Below are positions 18,784 through 27,896 of a stretch of DNA of 64,000 nt, piece by piece. Origin of the DNA: Legionella brunensis (GTDB taxonomy: Bacteria; Pseudomonadota; Gammaproteobacteria; Legionellales; Legionellaceae); NCBI RefSeq assembly GCF_001467025.1, contig NZ_LNXV01000008.1, forward strand, positions 1 to 64,000, written 5' to 3'. The notes beneath the pieces were generated by a model. The model saw only the letters and a program-made list of their open reading frames with translations, had not been told where the DNA came from and searched no databases. Position 1 is the stretch's first letter, and each line of letters opens with the position of its first letter. Position numbers and translations under genes: made by a program.

Positions 18784-20088
18784 ATGAGCATCTTAAAGAG
18801 CGTAACTATCAAACTCATCTTTATATCTTTGAGCCAGTTGCTATTTTTTCAAACAACTTTAGGTAAGCCACTATCATCCGTCGAATCAAAAATAGTTGGA
18901 TATCTCGACCAGCAAAGCAATGAGCAACTTCTACTTCTGGAAAAGCTGGTTAATATCAACAGTGGTACAACTAATATAGCGGGCATTACTCAAGTAGGAA
19001 ATATTTTGCGGTCTCAATTTGAACAACTAGGTTTTATAACACAATGGAGTATGCCAGCTCCTTCTCGAGCCCCTACCCTAATTGCCGAACATAAAGGCAA
19101 CGCAGGAAAAAAGATATTGCTAATTGGTCATCTTGATACAGTTTTCGGTAAAGAAAGTATTTTTAAAAAATTTGAGCGACATCAAACTATGGCATCAGGC
19201 CCTGGCATAATAGACGATAAGGGTGGCATTGTAATAATGCTCTACGCTTTAAAAGCTTTAAAGGCTACTCAATCCCTGGATAACACCTCAATTACTGTGA
19301 TATTAACAGGAGATGAGGAAAATGCCGGGACACCCATTGCTTTATCCAGAAAGCCTCTATTCGATGTAGCTGCCAACATTGATGTCGCCCTGGATTTTGA
19401 ATGGTCGATGAGTCCAGATACAGCAACAGTGGCTCGTAGGGGCATTACTGATTGGACACTTAAAGTTACGGGAACCGAAGCCCACTCTTCTGAAATTTTT
19501 CAAAAATCAGCCGGTTATGGAGCTAATTTCGAATTAGGGCGGATTCTTGATGCCATTCGTACGAAGCTATCCGGAGAAAAATATATCTCTTTTAATCCAG
19601 GGGTAATTCTTGGCGGGATTACTATCAATGAGAATCAGGATGAACGCTATCAGGTTACAGGAAAAGACAATGTGATTGCTAAAACTGCCCTTGCAAAAGG
19701 TGACTTACGATTTTTAACAAGCGAACAAAGATTAAAGACAAAAAGCCAAGTTATATCCACAGTAAAACAACATTTGCCTGGCACAAACGCCACTATCAAC
19801 TTTGAAGATAAAATGCCCCCTATGCCCCCTACGCCTGAGAATTTAAAATTACTTGAACTCTATAGCACTACCAGCATCGACTTAGGGTATGGGGTTGTTA
19901 AACCATTGGATCCAGGACTTCGTGGCGCTGGCGATATCTCTTATATTGCCTCGATTGTTCCTGCTAATTTAGCAGGATTGGGCGCCTTAGGTACAGGAGC
20001 ACACTCAACCAATGAAACCTTAAATATCACTTCCTTACCTATGCAAACCCAACGTGCGGCATTACTTATCCATCGACTTAGTCATTAA
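18784..20088 (+). CDS. Exported M20 zinc peptidase, glutamate carboxypeptidase-like
   Basis: A 434-residue M20-family metallopeptidase resembling carboxypeptidase G2. An N-terminal hydrophobic segment (about residues 5-26) looks like a signal peptide. Metal and catalytic motifs are GHLDTVFG (His and Asp), GIIDDKGG (bridging Asp), TGDEENAGTP (general-base Glu plus ligand) and a late GAHSTNE (His). Residues about 215-330 form the dimerisation lid domain. It probably removes C-terminal glutamate from peptides or folate-like compounds in the periplasm; the substrate is inferred from the family. Monocistronic. Confidence 0.9.
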   Translation: MSILKSVTIKLIFISLSQLLFFQTTLGKPLSSVESKIVGYLDQQSNEQLLLLEKLVNINSGTTNIAGITQVGNILRSQFEQLGFITQWSMPAPSRAPTLIAEHKGNAGKKILLIGHLDTVFGKESIFKKFERHQTMASGPGIIDDKGGIVIMLYALKALKATQSLDNTSITVILTGDEENAGTPIALSRKPLFDVAANIDVALDFEWSMSPDTATVARRGITDWTLKVTGTEAHSSEIFQKSAGYGANFELGRILDAIRTKLSGEKYISFNPGVILGGITINENQDERYQVTGKDNVIAKTALAKGDLRFLTSEQRLKTKSQVISTVKQHLPGTNATINFEDKMPPMPPTPENLKLLELYSTTSIDLGYGVVKPLDPGLRGAGDISYIASIVPANLAGLGALGTGAHSTNETLNITSLPMQTQRAALLIHRLSH

Positions 20089-20194
20089 ATTTTCTAAAGG
20101 ATACAATTTTGCACACTAAATATTAAATCTATCTCTTAAAATTAATTCTTATTCTAACTGGATTGATAACACATTAATTTTTAACCCAAGAAGC

Positions 20195-20224
20195 TTGACA
20201 GTTTTAATTCACAATCTCTACACT
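20195..20224 (+). promoter_or_regulatory. Promoter of the bufferin operon
   Basis: A perfect TTGACA (20195-20200) is followed after 18 bases by TACACT (20219-20224), about 70 bases before the bufA2 start codon. The slightly long spacer is a feature of some metal- or activator-controlled promoters, but no operator sequence could be identified. Confidence 0.5.
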
Positions 20225-20296
20225 ATCTCTGCTAATAGGTGCCATTAAATTCTATTAGTGGCTCATAAAGGGTTTTTTATTAACGAAGGAATTGTT

Positions 20297-20587
20297 ATGA
20301 ACAAAATCAAATTAACAGGTGTTGCTTTAGCTGTTGGCGCTGCTGCAATGTTTTCTATGGCTCCAGTATTTGCTGCTTCTGCTACTGATGCTCAAATTCA
20401 ATGTAAAGGTGTTAACGCTTGTAAAGGTCAAAGTGCTTGCAAAACTGCAACTAACTCTTGCAAAGGTCAAAACTCTTGCAAAGGTCAAGGTGTTTCTATG
20501 ATGACTAAAGAAGAGTGCCAAAAAGCTGGTGGTACTGTTGCAGACGCAACTGATGCTAGCAAGAGCACTGATAGCTCTTCTCAATAA
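20297..20587 (+). CDS. bufA2: Bufferin precursor, BufA2-type copper-sequestering peptide
   Basis: A 96-residue precursor. It has a Sec signal peptide (residues 1-26, ending AAMFSMAPVFA), then a cysteine-rich core with repeated CKGxxxC units and CKGQ motifs carrying six cysteines, and an Asp/Ser-rich tail. This is the pattern of bufferins, periplasmic copper-binding RiPPs whose cysteines are oxidised by a DUF692 (MNIO) enzyme and a DUF2063 partner, both encoded immediately downstream. The ATG at 20297 has GAAGGA ahead of it; an upstream in-frame start at 20258 would spoil the signal peptide. The metal role is known for the family and not shown here. Confidence 0.85.
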   Translation: MNKIKLTGVALAVGAAAMFSMAPVFAASATDAQIQCKGVNACKGQSACKTATNSCKGQNSCKGQGVSMMTKEECQKAGGTVADATDASKSTDSSSQ

Positions 20588-20602
20588 TATTGAGCTAGTG
20601 GG

Positions 20603-20627
20603 TTGGGTATGGCTACAACATACCCAA
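20603..20627 (+). other. Intercistronic hairpin between bufA2 and bufB
   Basis: TTGGGTATG (20603-20611) pairs exactly with CATACCCAA (20619-20627), 7-base loop, no T-run. It may protect the 3' end of the bufA2 message or act as a partial terminator so that the small precursor is made in excess over its modifying enzyme. Confidence 0.55.
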
Positions 20628-20653
20628 TCTGCTATTAACAGTTAGCATAGATC

Positions 20654-21508
20654 ATGGTTTTACCCATAAAGCAAAAACAGCCTTATCTTGGTTTTGGTCT
20701 TGGATTAAGACCTGAACATTATGAAGAAATTTTACAACATACCCACCCTATAGACTGGTTAGAAATAATTAGCGAAAACTATTTGATCCCTGGTGGTAAG
20801 CCACTCTATTATTTGGATAAAATCCGAGAAAATTATCCAATAGTAATGCATGGTGTTTCATTATCTATCGGTAGTACAGACACCATTGATTGGGATTATT
20901 TAAAACAATTAAAAGACTTAGCTACTCGCATTGAGCCAAAATGGATTTCTGACCATTTGTGTTGGACAGGTATTCAAGGCTTAAATATGCATGATTTATT
21001 ACCCGTCCCATATACCCTTGAAGCAATTGAGCACATTGTTTCACGCATTGATGCCATTCAAGATTATTTAGGTCGTCAAATCTTAATTGAAAACGTCTCA
21101 AGTTATCTTAGCTATAAAGAGTCGGAAATGAGCGAATGGGAATTTCTTTCTGAAATAGCCAATCGCGCTGATTGTTATCTTTTATTTGACGTCAACAATA
21201 TATATGTCAGCTCAGTGAATCATAATTTCAATGCCTTGGATTATCTAAATGGGGTTCCAGGATACCGCATTGCTCAAATTCATTTGGCCGGGCATTCCAA
21301 TTGTGGTGATTATATTATCGATACCCATGATGCACCAATAGCTCAGCCTGTTTGGGATTTATATGCAGAAACTATAAAACGTTTTGGCCCTGTTTCAACC
21401 ATGGTCGAACGCGATGACAACATTCCCCCACTCAGAGAATTATTACTCGAGTTGAACGAGGCAAGAAGGATTGCCAGCACAGTGTTGGCAAAAGAGTTAG
21501 TATTATGA
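20654..21508 (+). CDS. bufB: MNIO-family (DUF692) bufferin-maturation oxidase
   Basis: A 284-residue DUF692 protein, the multinuclear non-heme iron oxidative enzyme (MNIO) fold, a TIM barrel binding two or three irons. Conserved metal-site segments are MHGVSLSIGS, SDHLCWTG, LIENVSSYL, FDVNNIYVSS and HLAGHSN. In bufferin operons it installs thiooxazole or related modifications on cysteines of BufA. It is followed by bufC with a four-base ATGA overlap. Confidence 0.93.
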   Translation: MVLPIKQKQPYLGFGLGLRPEHYEEILQHTHPIDWLEIISENYLIPGGKPLYYLDKIRENYPIVMHGVSLSIGSTDTIDWDYLKQLKDLATRIEPKWISDHLCWTGIQGLNMHDLLPVPYTLEAIEHIVSRIDAIQDYLGRQILIENVSSYLSYKESEMSEWEFLSEIANRADCYLLFDVNNIYVSSVNHNFNALDYLNGVPGYRIAQIHLAGHSNCGDYIIDTHDAPIAQPVWDLYAETIKRFGPVSTMVERDDNIPPLRELLLELNEARRIASTVLAKELVL

Positions 21509-22272
21509 ATAACTTATTTCGTCTGCAGGAGATGTTTCAGAATTATTTACTGACAAACCAGACTAATATAGAACAATATATCATTGCGTCAGAAAAGGTC
21601 TCTGCAGCTGTTCGCCTTGATATTTATCTTGATGCCTATCGTGCTCGATTGCTTGAGTGCCTAGCCAGTAATTTCCCTGTTTTCAAAAAATACGTTGGCG
21701 ACGAAGCCTTCCACACAATTGGCAGCGCTTATCTAGAAAAACATCCCTCTCCTTATCGCTCTATTCGCTGGTTTGGTGATAATTTCAGTGATTATTTAAG
21801 CTCACAGCAAGAACCGTGTCTGGCTGAGCTAGCACAATTTGAATGGTGTCTGGCCTTGGCTTTTGATGCTGCCGATGCGCAAACCTTAACAATAGAAGAT
21901 ATTGCATCTATTTCACCAGAATGCTGGGCAAACATGACTTTTCTTCCTCACCCCTCTTTACAACAAACGCATTTCCATTGGAATATAGTTCCTATATGGC
22001 AGGCTATTAGCAATGAACAACTACCGGAAAATCCCATCGAACATTCACAACCACTTTCATGGGTAATATGGCGTAGCAATTATGTAAGCCGTTTTTATTC
22101 CTTGGCAGAAGATGAATCGTGGGCGATGACAAGGATGATCCAAGGAGCAAGTTTTGGGGAAATTTGTGCCGGATTGTGCACATGGTACGATGAGCAAGAG
22201 GTAGGGATGCGAGCAGCTTCCTTACTAAAAAGCTGGATACAATCTGGACTATTATCAAACGTCAAATTTTAA
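21505..22272 (+). CDS. bufC: DUF2063 partner protein (BufC)
   Basis: A 255-residue protein of the DUF2063 family with an N-terminal helical putative DNA-binding-like domain (residues 5-95; LDIYLDAYRARLLECLASNFPV is the conserved core) and a C-terminal winged-helix-like domain. In bufferin systems it acts with the MNIO enzyme as the precursor-recognition partner. It overlaps bufB by four bases and is followed after 14 bases by a decayed second precursor gene. Confidence 0.92.
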   Translation: MNNLFRLQEMFQNYLLTNQTNIEQYIIASEKVSAAVRLDIYLDAYRARLLECLASNFPVFKKYVGDEAFHTIGSAYLEKHPSPYRSIRWFGDNFSDYLSSQQEPCLAELAQFEWCLALAFDAADAQTLTIEDIASISPECWANMTFLPHPSLQQTHFHWNIVPIWQAISNEQLPENPIEHSQPLSWVIWRSNYVSRFYSLAEDESWAMTRMIQGASFGEICAGLCTWYDEQEVGMRAASLLKSWIQSGLLSNVKF

Positions 22273-22286
22273 CAGGATTTTATTTG

Positions 22287-22590
22287 ATGAAACAAAGAGA
22301 CATACTCGTTGCTTCAGCAATTACTGCTTTCATGGCTGTTACAACTGCACATGCCGATATGACCACCGATACATTGATTGGCTACAACTGAAAAATGTTA
22401 TGGTGTTGTGAAGGCAGGCATGAATGATTGTGCTACAGCAAAATCTTCTTGTGCAGGCTCATCCACTAAGGACAATCAGTCCGATGCATTTATTTTTTTA
22501 CCTAAAGGGATGTGCGATAGGCTTGTTGGCGGCCACTTAACTGCAGAAAATAAGAAAAAATCTTCTGAGTTTTTTGATATTTTTTCATAA
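22287..22590 (+). pseudogene. Second bufferin precursor (DUF2282, BufA1-type), frameshifted
   Basis: A signal peptide is encoded from 22287 (MKQRDILVASAITAFMAVTT, ending near THADM). It then meets a stop in frame, while the +1 frame continues as the DUF2282 core: [20 protein letters not shown], then PKGMCDRL, with the four conserved cysteines. One extra G at 22380-22381 accounts for the break. The original protein would be about 100 residues. The position right after bufC fits a bufferin operon with two precursor types. Confidence 0.85.
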
Positions 22591-23216
22591 TGATACGGAA
22601 TATCATGCATTCCCTACTATTGAGCGCTTTACTATCAATTCCCCTCTCAATCAATGCAGCAGAGACACTTACCATTGATAACCAACACAGTTATGTTCTT
22701 TGGCATATTAAGCATCTGGGATTTTCGACACAAACGGGTAAATAGTACGTCAATGGTTCTCTCGTTATAGATAAAGAAAAACCTGAAAATAGTAAAGTGA
22801 ACGCAACAATCAAGATTGCCGACATGATTACAGGTATTCCAGAACTCGATAAACACTTAAAGGAAAAATTTTTTTTGATGTCTCCCACTTTCCAACTGCT
22901 ACGTTTGTAACGTAATAAGGTCGAAGTACTTTCAAAAAACTCTGCGAAAGTATACGGTACCCTCACTGCACGAGGCATTTCTAAACCGGTGATATTGGAT
23001 GTTACTCTAAACAAAGTGGGTAAAAATCCCATCAATGAGCGAATGACTGCTGGTTTCAGTGCCATCACTTCCATAAAACGCTCCGACTTTGGCATGACTG
23101 CTTTTTTGCCGAATGTAGGTGATGAGGTAGCCATTGAAATTGGAGCAGAAGCCTACAAGCCAGACACTGCAGATAAAGCAAAGCAAGAAGGCAATAATGC
23201 GTCTAAAAAACAGTGA
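22590..23216 (+). pseudogene. YceI-family protein, disrupted
   Basis: The frame from 22590 gives a signal peptide and LTIDNQHSYVLWHIKHLGFS, the start of a YceI lipocalin-like domain, then a TAG at 22743-22745. After it the sequence reads on as YceI, shifts frame at the T8 run 22869-22876, and shifts back near 22911-22918, so that the C-terminal part (PVILDVTLNKVGKNP onward) is again in the original frame. Intact YceI proteins bind polyisoprenoids and are often co-transcribed with cytochrome b561. The start overlaps the preceding stop. Confidence 0.82.
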
Positions 23217-23729
23217 GAATAATTATGGCCTTATCAGTACTCTTTTCCATTGGTCAATAGCAATTTTAATGATTGGGCTTTTAATATTGGACCTTTACAT
23301 GGTTTCTTTGCTGATAAGTCTGCACAAACTTAAACTCTATGGTTGGCATAAAGAATATGGTTTTTAGTGTTATTCCTTGCTTTTCTTAGGCTTCTATAGC
23401 GTCTTATTAATATTACCCCGCAACTGTCGTTACCAATCTGGGAGAAGTTTGCGGCTAGAACAACTCATTGGGCTTTTTACGGACTAATGTTTACCCTACC
23501 TATTACAGGTTGGCTAATAACCTCCGCAGCAGGCCTTTCTGCTTCTTTTTTTGGACTTTTTACCCTACCAAGCCTTATAATTCCTAATGAGGAATTGAGA
23601 GCAATTTTTGAAGAAATTCATGAATGGTTAGCCTATGGATTAATTGCCCTTCTGGCTTTACACACTGCTGCCGCTTTGAAACATCATTTTATCAATAGAG
23701 ATGATATTCTTCGGAGAATGATTTCATGA
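23197..23729 (+). pseudogene. Cytochrome b561-type membrane protein, disrupted
   Basis: The start region encodes YGLISTLFHWSIAILMIGLL, the first helix with a heme-ligand His. One T appears lost in the T5 run 23361-23365. The second frame continues the protein with a TAG at 23397-23399 where a Trp would fit, then FTLPITGWLITSAAG and IHEWLAYGLIALLALHTAAA with further His ligands. An intact protein would have four helices and two b hemes and would pass electrons between quinone and periplasmic partners. It overlaps the YceI remnant upstream. Confidence 0.82.
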
Positions 23730-24302
23730 GAAAAAACTCTTTCAAAAAAGCACTGCTGACATTATTGGTCATACTCTCCACAACTGGAATCAAAGCAGCC
23801 CACACAGTGGGAAATTGTTCCTAGCAAAAGTACACTACGTTTTACTGCAACTCAAAATAACGCCCCTGCTTCGGGTGAGTTTAAAAAGTTTTCCGGCAAA
23901 ATCTCCGTAGACTCAGAGAATTATAAGGCAAGTAGCATTGATATTATTGTGGATATGACTTCTCTTTCCTCCTCTTACTCTGATTTAAAAGATACACTTC
24001 TTACTACTGATTGGTTTAATGTCCAACTCTTCCCTACCGCTGAATTTAAGGCAACGAATTTTAATAAAACTGGTGATAACAGTTATGAAGCTAATGGGGT
24101 TTTGACTATTCGCGATAAATCAGCACCTGTAAAATTAATATTTACTGCCCAAGAAACCTCAAGCGATACCGCACTAGTGGTAGGTGAAACTACGTTAAAA
24201 CGTAGCACTTTTGGTGTGGGTCAAGGTGAATGGGCAAGTACAGAAGAAATTAAAGATGAGGTAAAAGTAAATTTTAAAATTGTTGCTAAAAAGAAACCTT
24301 AA
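23726..24302 (+). pseudogene. Second YceI-family protein, single frameshift
   Basis: A signal peptide is encoded from 23726 (LLTLLVILSTTGIKAA). After one apparent extra C in 23799-23801 the remaining frame encodes a complete YceI domain, from QWEIVPSKSTLRFTATQ to the end. The intact form would be about 191 residues. Its start overlaps the b561 remnant by four bases, so bufA1-yceI-b561-yceI was a compact operon. This is the least damaged of the four broken genes. Confidence 0.82.
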
Positions 24303-24369
24303 TAGTTCTTATTATCTATACTTACCAGAGGCTTCAGTACTACTAAATAGATGGAAGAGGACCTAAGTT

Positions 24370-26022
24370 ATGCAAGTTGATTTCCTCGACATTATTTTGG
24401 CATTCTTTGAAGGGTTTGCTTTAATTATTTCTCCTTGCATTCTCCCTATTCTTCCTATCGTATTAGCAGGCTCTTTAAGCGGAAATAGAAGACGACCTTT
24501 TGGAATTATTACAGGCTTTGTGCTTAGTTTTAGCTTGTTTGCATTTTTTTCACGCCAGCTAGTACAGTACTCCGGCATAGATCTGGATGTTATTCGTCAT
24601 ATTTCTTATGGGATTCTTTTGTTGCTGGGTATTATCATGCTTTCTACTTTTTTAAGTGAGAAATTTACGGCCTTAACGCAACGTCTCATTGGGACAGAAA
24701 CAAGTTTATCCGTCATCAATAACCCTCGGGGAGGTTTTTTAAGCGGTATCTTTTTGGGCAGTCTAATTGCCATCATATGGACACCTTGTGCTGGCCCTAT
24801 TTTAGCTGCTGTTATCGTACAAACAGTTGTACAAAATACCACCATAACCAGTTTCTTTACCCTGCTTAGCTTCGCTTTGGGTGCAGCAATTCCCATGCTA
24901 ATTATTGCCCTTTACGGCTTCAAAATAATTGAGACCTTTCGTTTTTTTAAAACAAAAGCTGCTCTGTTTCGCAAAATTTTAGGAGGAATTATCATTGCAG
25001 CCGTGGCTTATATGCTATATCAAGAAACGGCCTTATCCACTTCTACAGCACAAACTACCATTAAAACTTCAGCCACCTTACAAGAGGGGTTATGGATTCC
25101 TTACAAAGCGCCACCAATCGCTGGAATAGAGGCATGGATTAACTCACCTCCTCTACAACTAACTAATTTACAGGGCAAAGTTGTCCTAATTGATTTCTGG
25201 ACATACTCCTGTATTAATTGCATCCGCACCTTACCTTATTTGAAGGTCTGGTATGATAAATATCATGATCAGGGCTTAGTCATCATCGGCATTCATTCTC
25301 CTGAATTTGATTTTGAGAAGAACCTGGCCAATGTGCAAAATGCAGTGAAGCGCTATGGTATTAAATACCCTGTTGCACTTGATAATCAATTTGTAACTTG
25401 GCGCAATTTCAGAAATCATTATTGGCCCGCACATTATTTGATAAGTAAAAATGGCAAAGTCGTATACGAACATTTTGGTGAAGGTAATTATGATATTACC
25501 GAAAATAATATTCGCTATTTGCTGAACTTAAACGAATTTGCTATGCCCACCACTTTCGCAGAAGAAGGCTTTGCTTTTTCACAAACACCAGAGACTTATC
25601 TTGGATATAGAAGAGCTGATAAAAGCTTAAGTCCTGCTTTAGTTCATGATAAAAGCAACTCATATCAGTTCCCAGCACAATTAGCTCCACATGCTTGGGC
25701 CATGCAAGGAGCTTGGGAAGTTTTGCCGGACAAAATTGTTTCAGCACAAGACAATGCCTCTTTAAAAATCCATTTTAAAGCCCGCAAAGTATTTATCGTG
25801 ATGGGAAATGCTTCTGCTAAACCCATTGCAGTCAAGGTGCTATTAAACAATAAGGCAATTCCTGACAACAACAAAGGTAAAGATGTTAACAACGACACAA
25901 TTATTGTCGATAAACATTCAATTTATGAGGTATTGTCTCTTAATGATTTTTCAGAAGGAATCCTAGAAATCAGCCCCACCTTACCAGGTTTAGAAGTCTA
26001 TACCTTTACGTTTGGCAGCTAA
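24370..26022 (+). CDS. dipZ: DipZ-like fusion: CcdA membrane domain plus thioredoxin-like domain
   Basis: A 550-residue protein. Residues 1-225 are a CcdA/DsbD-type electron-transfer membrane domain (six or seven helices; SPCILPILPIVLAG and TPCAGPILAA carry its cysteines). Residues about 235-390 are a periplasmic thioredoxin-like domain with the WTYSCINCIRTLPYL active site. The rest (about 395-550) is the beta-rich DipZ C-terminal domain. It moves reducing equivalents from the cytosol to periplasmic thiols. It follows the decayed YceI/b561 genes and may have served cysteine-rich bufferins; this link is inferred from position only. Confidence 0.9.
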   Translation: MQVDFLDIILAFFEGFALIISPCILPILPIVLAGSLSGNRRRPFGIITGFVLSFSLFAFFSRQLVQYSGIDLDVIRHISYGILLLLGIIMLSTFLSEKFTALTQRLIGTETSLSVINNPRGGFLSGIFLGSLIAIIWTPCAGPILAAVIVQTVVQNTTITSFFTLLSFALGAAIPMLIIALYGFKIIETFRFFKTKAALFRKILGGIIIAAVAYMLYQETALSTSTAQTTIKTSATLQEGLWIPYKAPPIAGIEAWINSPPLQLTNLQGKVVLIDFWTYSCINCIRTLPYLKVWYDKYHDQGLVIIGIHSPEFDFEKNLANVQNAVKRYGIKYPVALDNQFVTWRNFRNHYWPAHYLISKNGKVVYEHFGEGNYDITENNIRYLLNLNEFAMPTTFAEEGFAFSQTPETYLGYRRADKSLSPALVHDKSNSYQFPAQLAPHAWAMQGAWEVLPDKIVSAQDNASLKIHFKARKVFIVMGNASAKPIAVKVLLNNKAIPDNNKGKDVNNDTIIVDKHSIYEVLSLNDFSEGILEISPTLPGLEVYTFTFGS

Positions 26023-26113
26023 ATCAATGATCAAAAATAATGATTAAACACATTATGCACATTAATTAGTCATAAAATGCTATAATTAGACTTTTAGTGT
26101 ACATTAATAAGAC

Positions 26114-27829
26114 ATGCCACCAACTTCCAAACAAGAATCCTCTGAAAATATTATAAAGATCTGTATTGTTGGGATAGGACCCTGTGGCTTATCTTTAATC
26201 GTCTCTCTTTTGGAAGAGGCCAAAAAATATCCTTCAAAAAGATTTGAACTTAATGTTATTGAGAAAAGAGATTTTGCTTTTAAACGACGTCAGAAGCTAA
26301 TTATTCCAGCCGCCAATTTAACTGGAGAGCATGAATTGCGATGGGATGATTTTTGCAAAAAACTTTTTGATCCAACTGATAAGCTACAATTAAATCACAA
26401 GGGTGATCTTGTCGATTCAGATGGTATACCGTTAGAAAATATCAATAAACGACAAAAATTACTTCGTAAATGGATGAGGCAACCTGAGCTTTTCACAGAA
26501 AAGTTAAATATCCCTAAAAATTTTTCTATAAGATCATTGCAAGAAGCGCTAAAAGAACATATCGATGAGACTAAAGTAGATAATGTTGCTATACATTGGT
26601 ACTGTGAAACCCAAATTCATAATGTCGACTTACAGCAACAAACTGTTACCTCTGATTCTGATTTAGAAATCCCATTTGATTTTTTGTTTGTTTGTGAAGG
26701 CGAGAGGCGTGAGTTAACACAGCAAATCAACGCCAAAATCAAAAGTGATTTTTCACATAAATTGCCACCTTTTACTTATGAAAAGTTAGGGGTACCTTCT
26801 TATCATATGGCTGCTCGCTTAACAGTTAAGCCATTAAGCTCTAATTACAGCAATTATCATCAATTTCTCAAACAAAAAAGAACTAAGGTTTCTTTTGATA
26901 TTAATGAGCTGCAAAAATTTGGATGGAACCCAAAAGATGAAATTGATGCCATTTTTGATGATAATTTATACAAAGAACATTTTGCCGATACCAACTGGAA
27001 ACCCAGATTATTTATTGCCTCTCCAATTCCCAAAAACATCCACGCTCAAACCCCAGTCACTAAAAGAAAAACTGTATCTCAATGGGCAAGTTTTTTTGCA
27101 GCTGTACGAGCTAAAATTCCCCAAGAAAATTTTGTCATTGATACAAAAGGAGAGGATGAAAAAAATCAGAATATTACGACTTTTCTTTCGGATATTCATT
27201 ATGTTGATAACCCTGTCAGGAGGCTACCGACTGGGGGATTTATTATCCTTCTTGGAGATTGCGCCATGTCTGCCTATTACCCTATAGGCTTTTCTTCGGC
27301 GATAGCCATGAACGAGGCCTTTGCTGCAGCTTGTGATGCAACAAGAGACAATGATGAGGATGAGGATGATAACCGTTTTAACCTATTGATTGAGAAATAT
27401 AATCTCTTTCAGCAATTTCTTGCCACTGAAGTGGGTTTTCGCAATAAGGAAATGGAACAGGTTGTGGCTGCCATTAAAAAAATTCAAGACGTGCTGAGCA
27501 AGGAAATTGCCAATTTCCCATTAGTCACAAAAAAAGACATGGAAAACTATTTAGATCTGAACGCAACTATCGAATTATTAGAACTATTTTGTGACCGATT
27601 AATAGCACAAAGCAACACCGAGGATTTTGTATTAACTTTACAAAAAAATACCGTTGACTTGCTTCTTTCAGATAATGAACGATATATGAAGGCAATAACT
27701 CACGGAAAATATGCCCCACTCATTGGCAACCTCTTTCAGAGCACGATGAAAGGTTCATCTGCTGAAGGACTTTATGACATTCTGGAAGAGTTCACCAAGC
27801 AATCATCTATTGAAGGTCCTTACAGATAA
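26114..27829 (+). CDS. FAD-dependent monooxygenase-like orphan protein
   Basis: A 571-residue protein. The N-terminus has a Rossmann dinucleotide-binding loop, GIGPCG (residues 20-25), preceded by a beta strand. GDCAMSAYYPIGFSSAIAMN around Gly381-Asp382 corresponds to the GD motif that contacts FAD ribose in aromatic hydroxylases of the p-hydroxybenzoate hydroxylase fold. Residues about 420-571 are helical, with no recognised domain. It is not close to any metabolic hydroxylase I know. The AT-rich promoter region (TATAAT about 25 bases before the start) and isolated position suggest a lineage-specific, possibly secreted, oxidoreductase; this is inference. Confidence 0.7.
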   Translation: MPPTSKQESSENIIKICIVGIGPCGLSLIVSLLEEAKKYPSKRFELNVIEKRDFAFKRRQKLIIPAANLTGEHELRWDDFCKKLFDPTDKLQLNHKGDLVDSDGIPLENINKRQKLLRKWMRQPELFTEKLNIPKNFSIRSLQEALKEHIDETKVDNVAIHWYCETQIHNVDLQQQTVTSDSDLEIPFDFLFVCEGERRELTQQINAKIKSDFSHKLPPFTYEKLGVPSYHMAARLTVKPLSSNYSNYHQFLKQKRTKVSFDINELQKFGWNPKDEIDAIFDDNLYKEHFADTNWKPRLFIASPIPKNIHAQTPVTKRKTVSQWASFFAAVRAKIPQENFVIDTKGEDEKNQNITTFLSDIHYVDNPVRRLPTGGFIILLGDCAMSAYYPIGFSSAIAMNEAFAAACDATRDNDEDEDDNRFNLLIEKYNLFQQFLATEVGFRNKEMEQVVAAIKKIQDVLSKEIANFPLVTKKDMENYLDLNATIELLELFCDRLIAQSNTEDFVLTLQKNTVDLLLSDNERYMKAITHGKYAPLIGNLFQSTMKGSSAEGLYDILEEFTKQSSIEGPYR

Positions 27830-27846
27830 ATTTAAGTACTAGAGTA

Positions 27847-27886
27847 GGTATCATCGAAACATATCTTCTATAAAATTGATGATACC
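27847..27886. terminator. Hairpin between convergent genes
   Basis: GGTATCATC (27847-27855) pairs exactly with GATGATACC (27878-27886) around a 22-base AT-rich loop. It lies between the ends of the FAD-protein gene and the BON lipoprotein gene and could serve both, though the loop is long and T-runs are poor. Confidence 0.4.
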
Positions 27887-27896
27887 CCCCTATTAA

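Noticed and set aside
22647..23134. Minus-strand frames opposite the first YceI remnant
   Set aside because: The plus strand reads as YceI in pieces; the opposite frames are by-products and have no recognisable protein.
10774..24302. Sequencing error as the general cause of all frameshifts
   Set aside because: Errors cannot be excluded at single sites, but the 13.9-kb giant gene and the genes around these loci are intact, and hemH has several lesions plus a missing end, so real decay is the better explanation for the clusters.
26895..27287. 130-codon frame inside the FAD-like gene
   Set aside because: Overlaps a much longer frame with clear motifs, and its own translation shows no family pattern.
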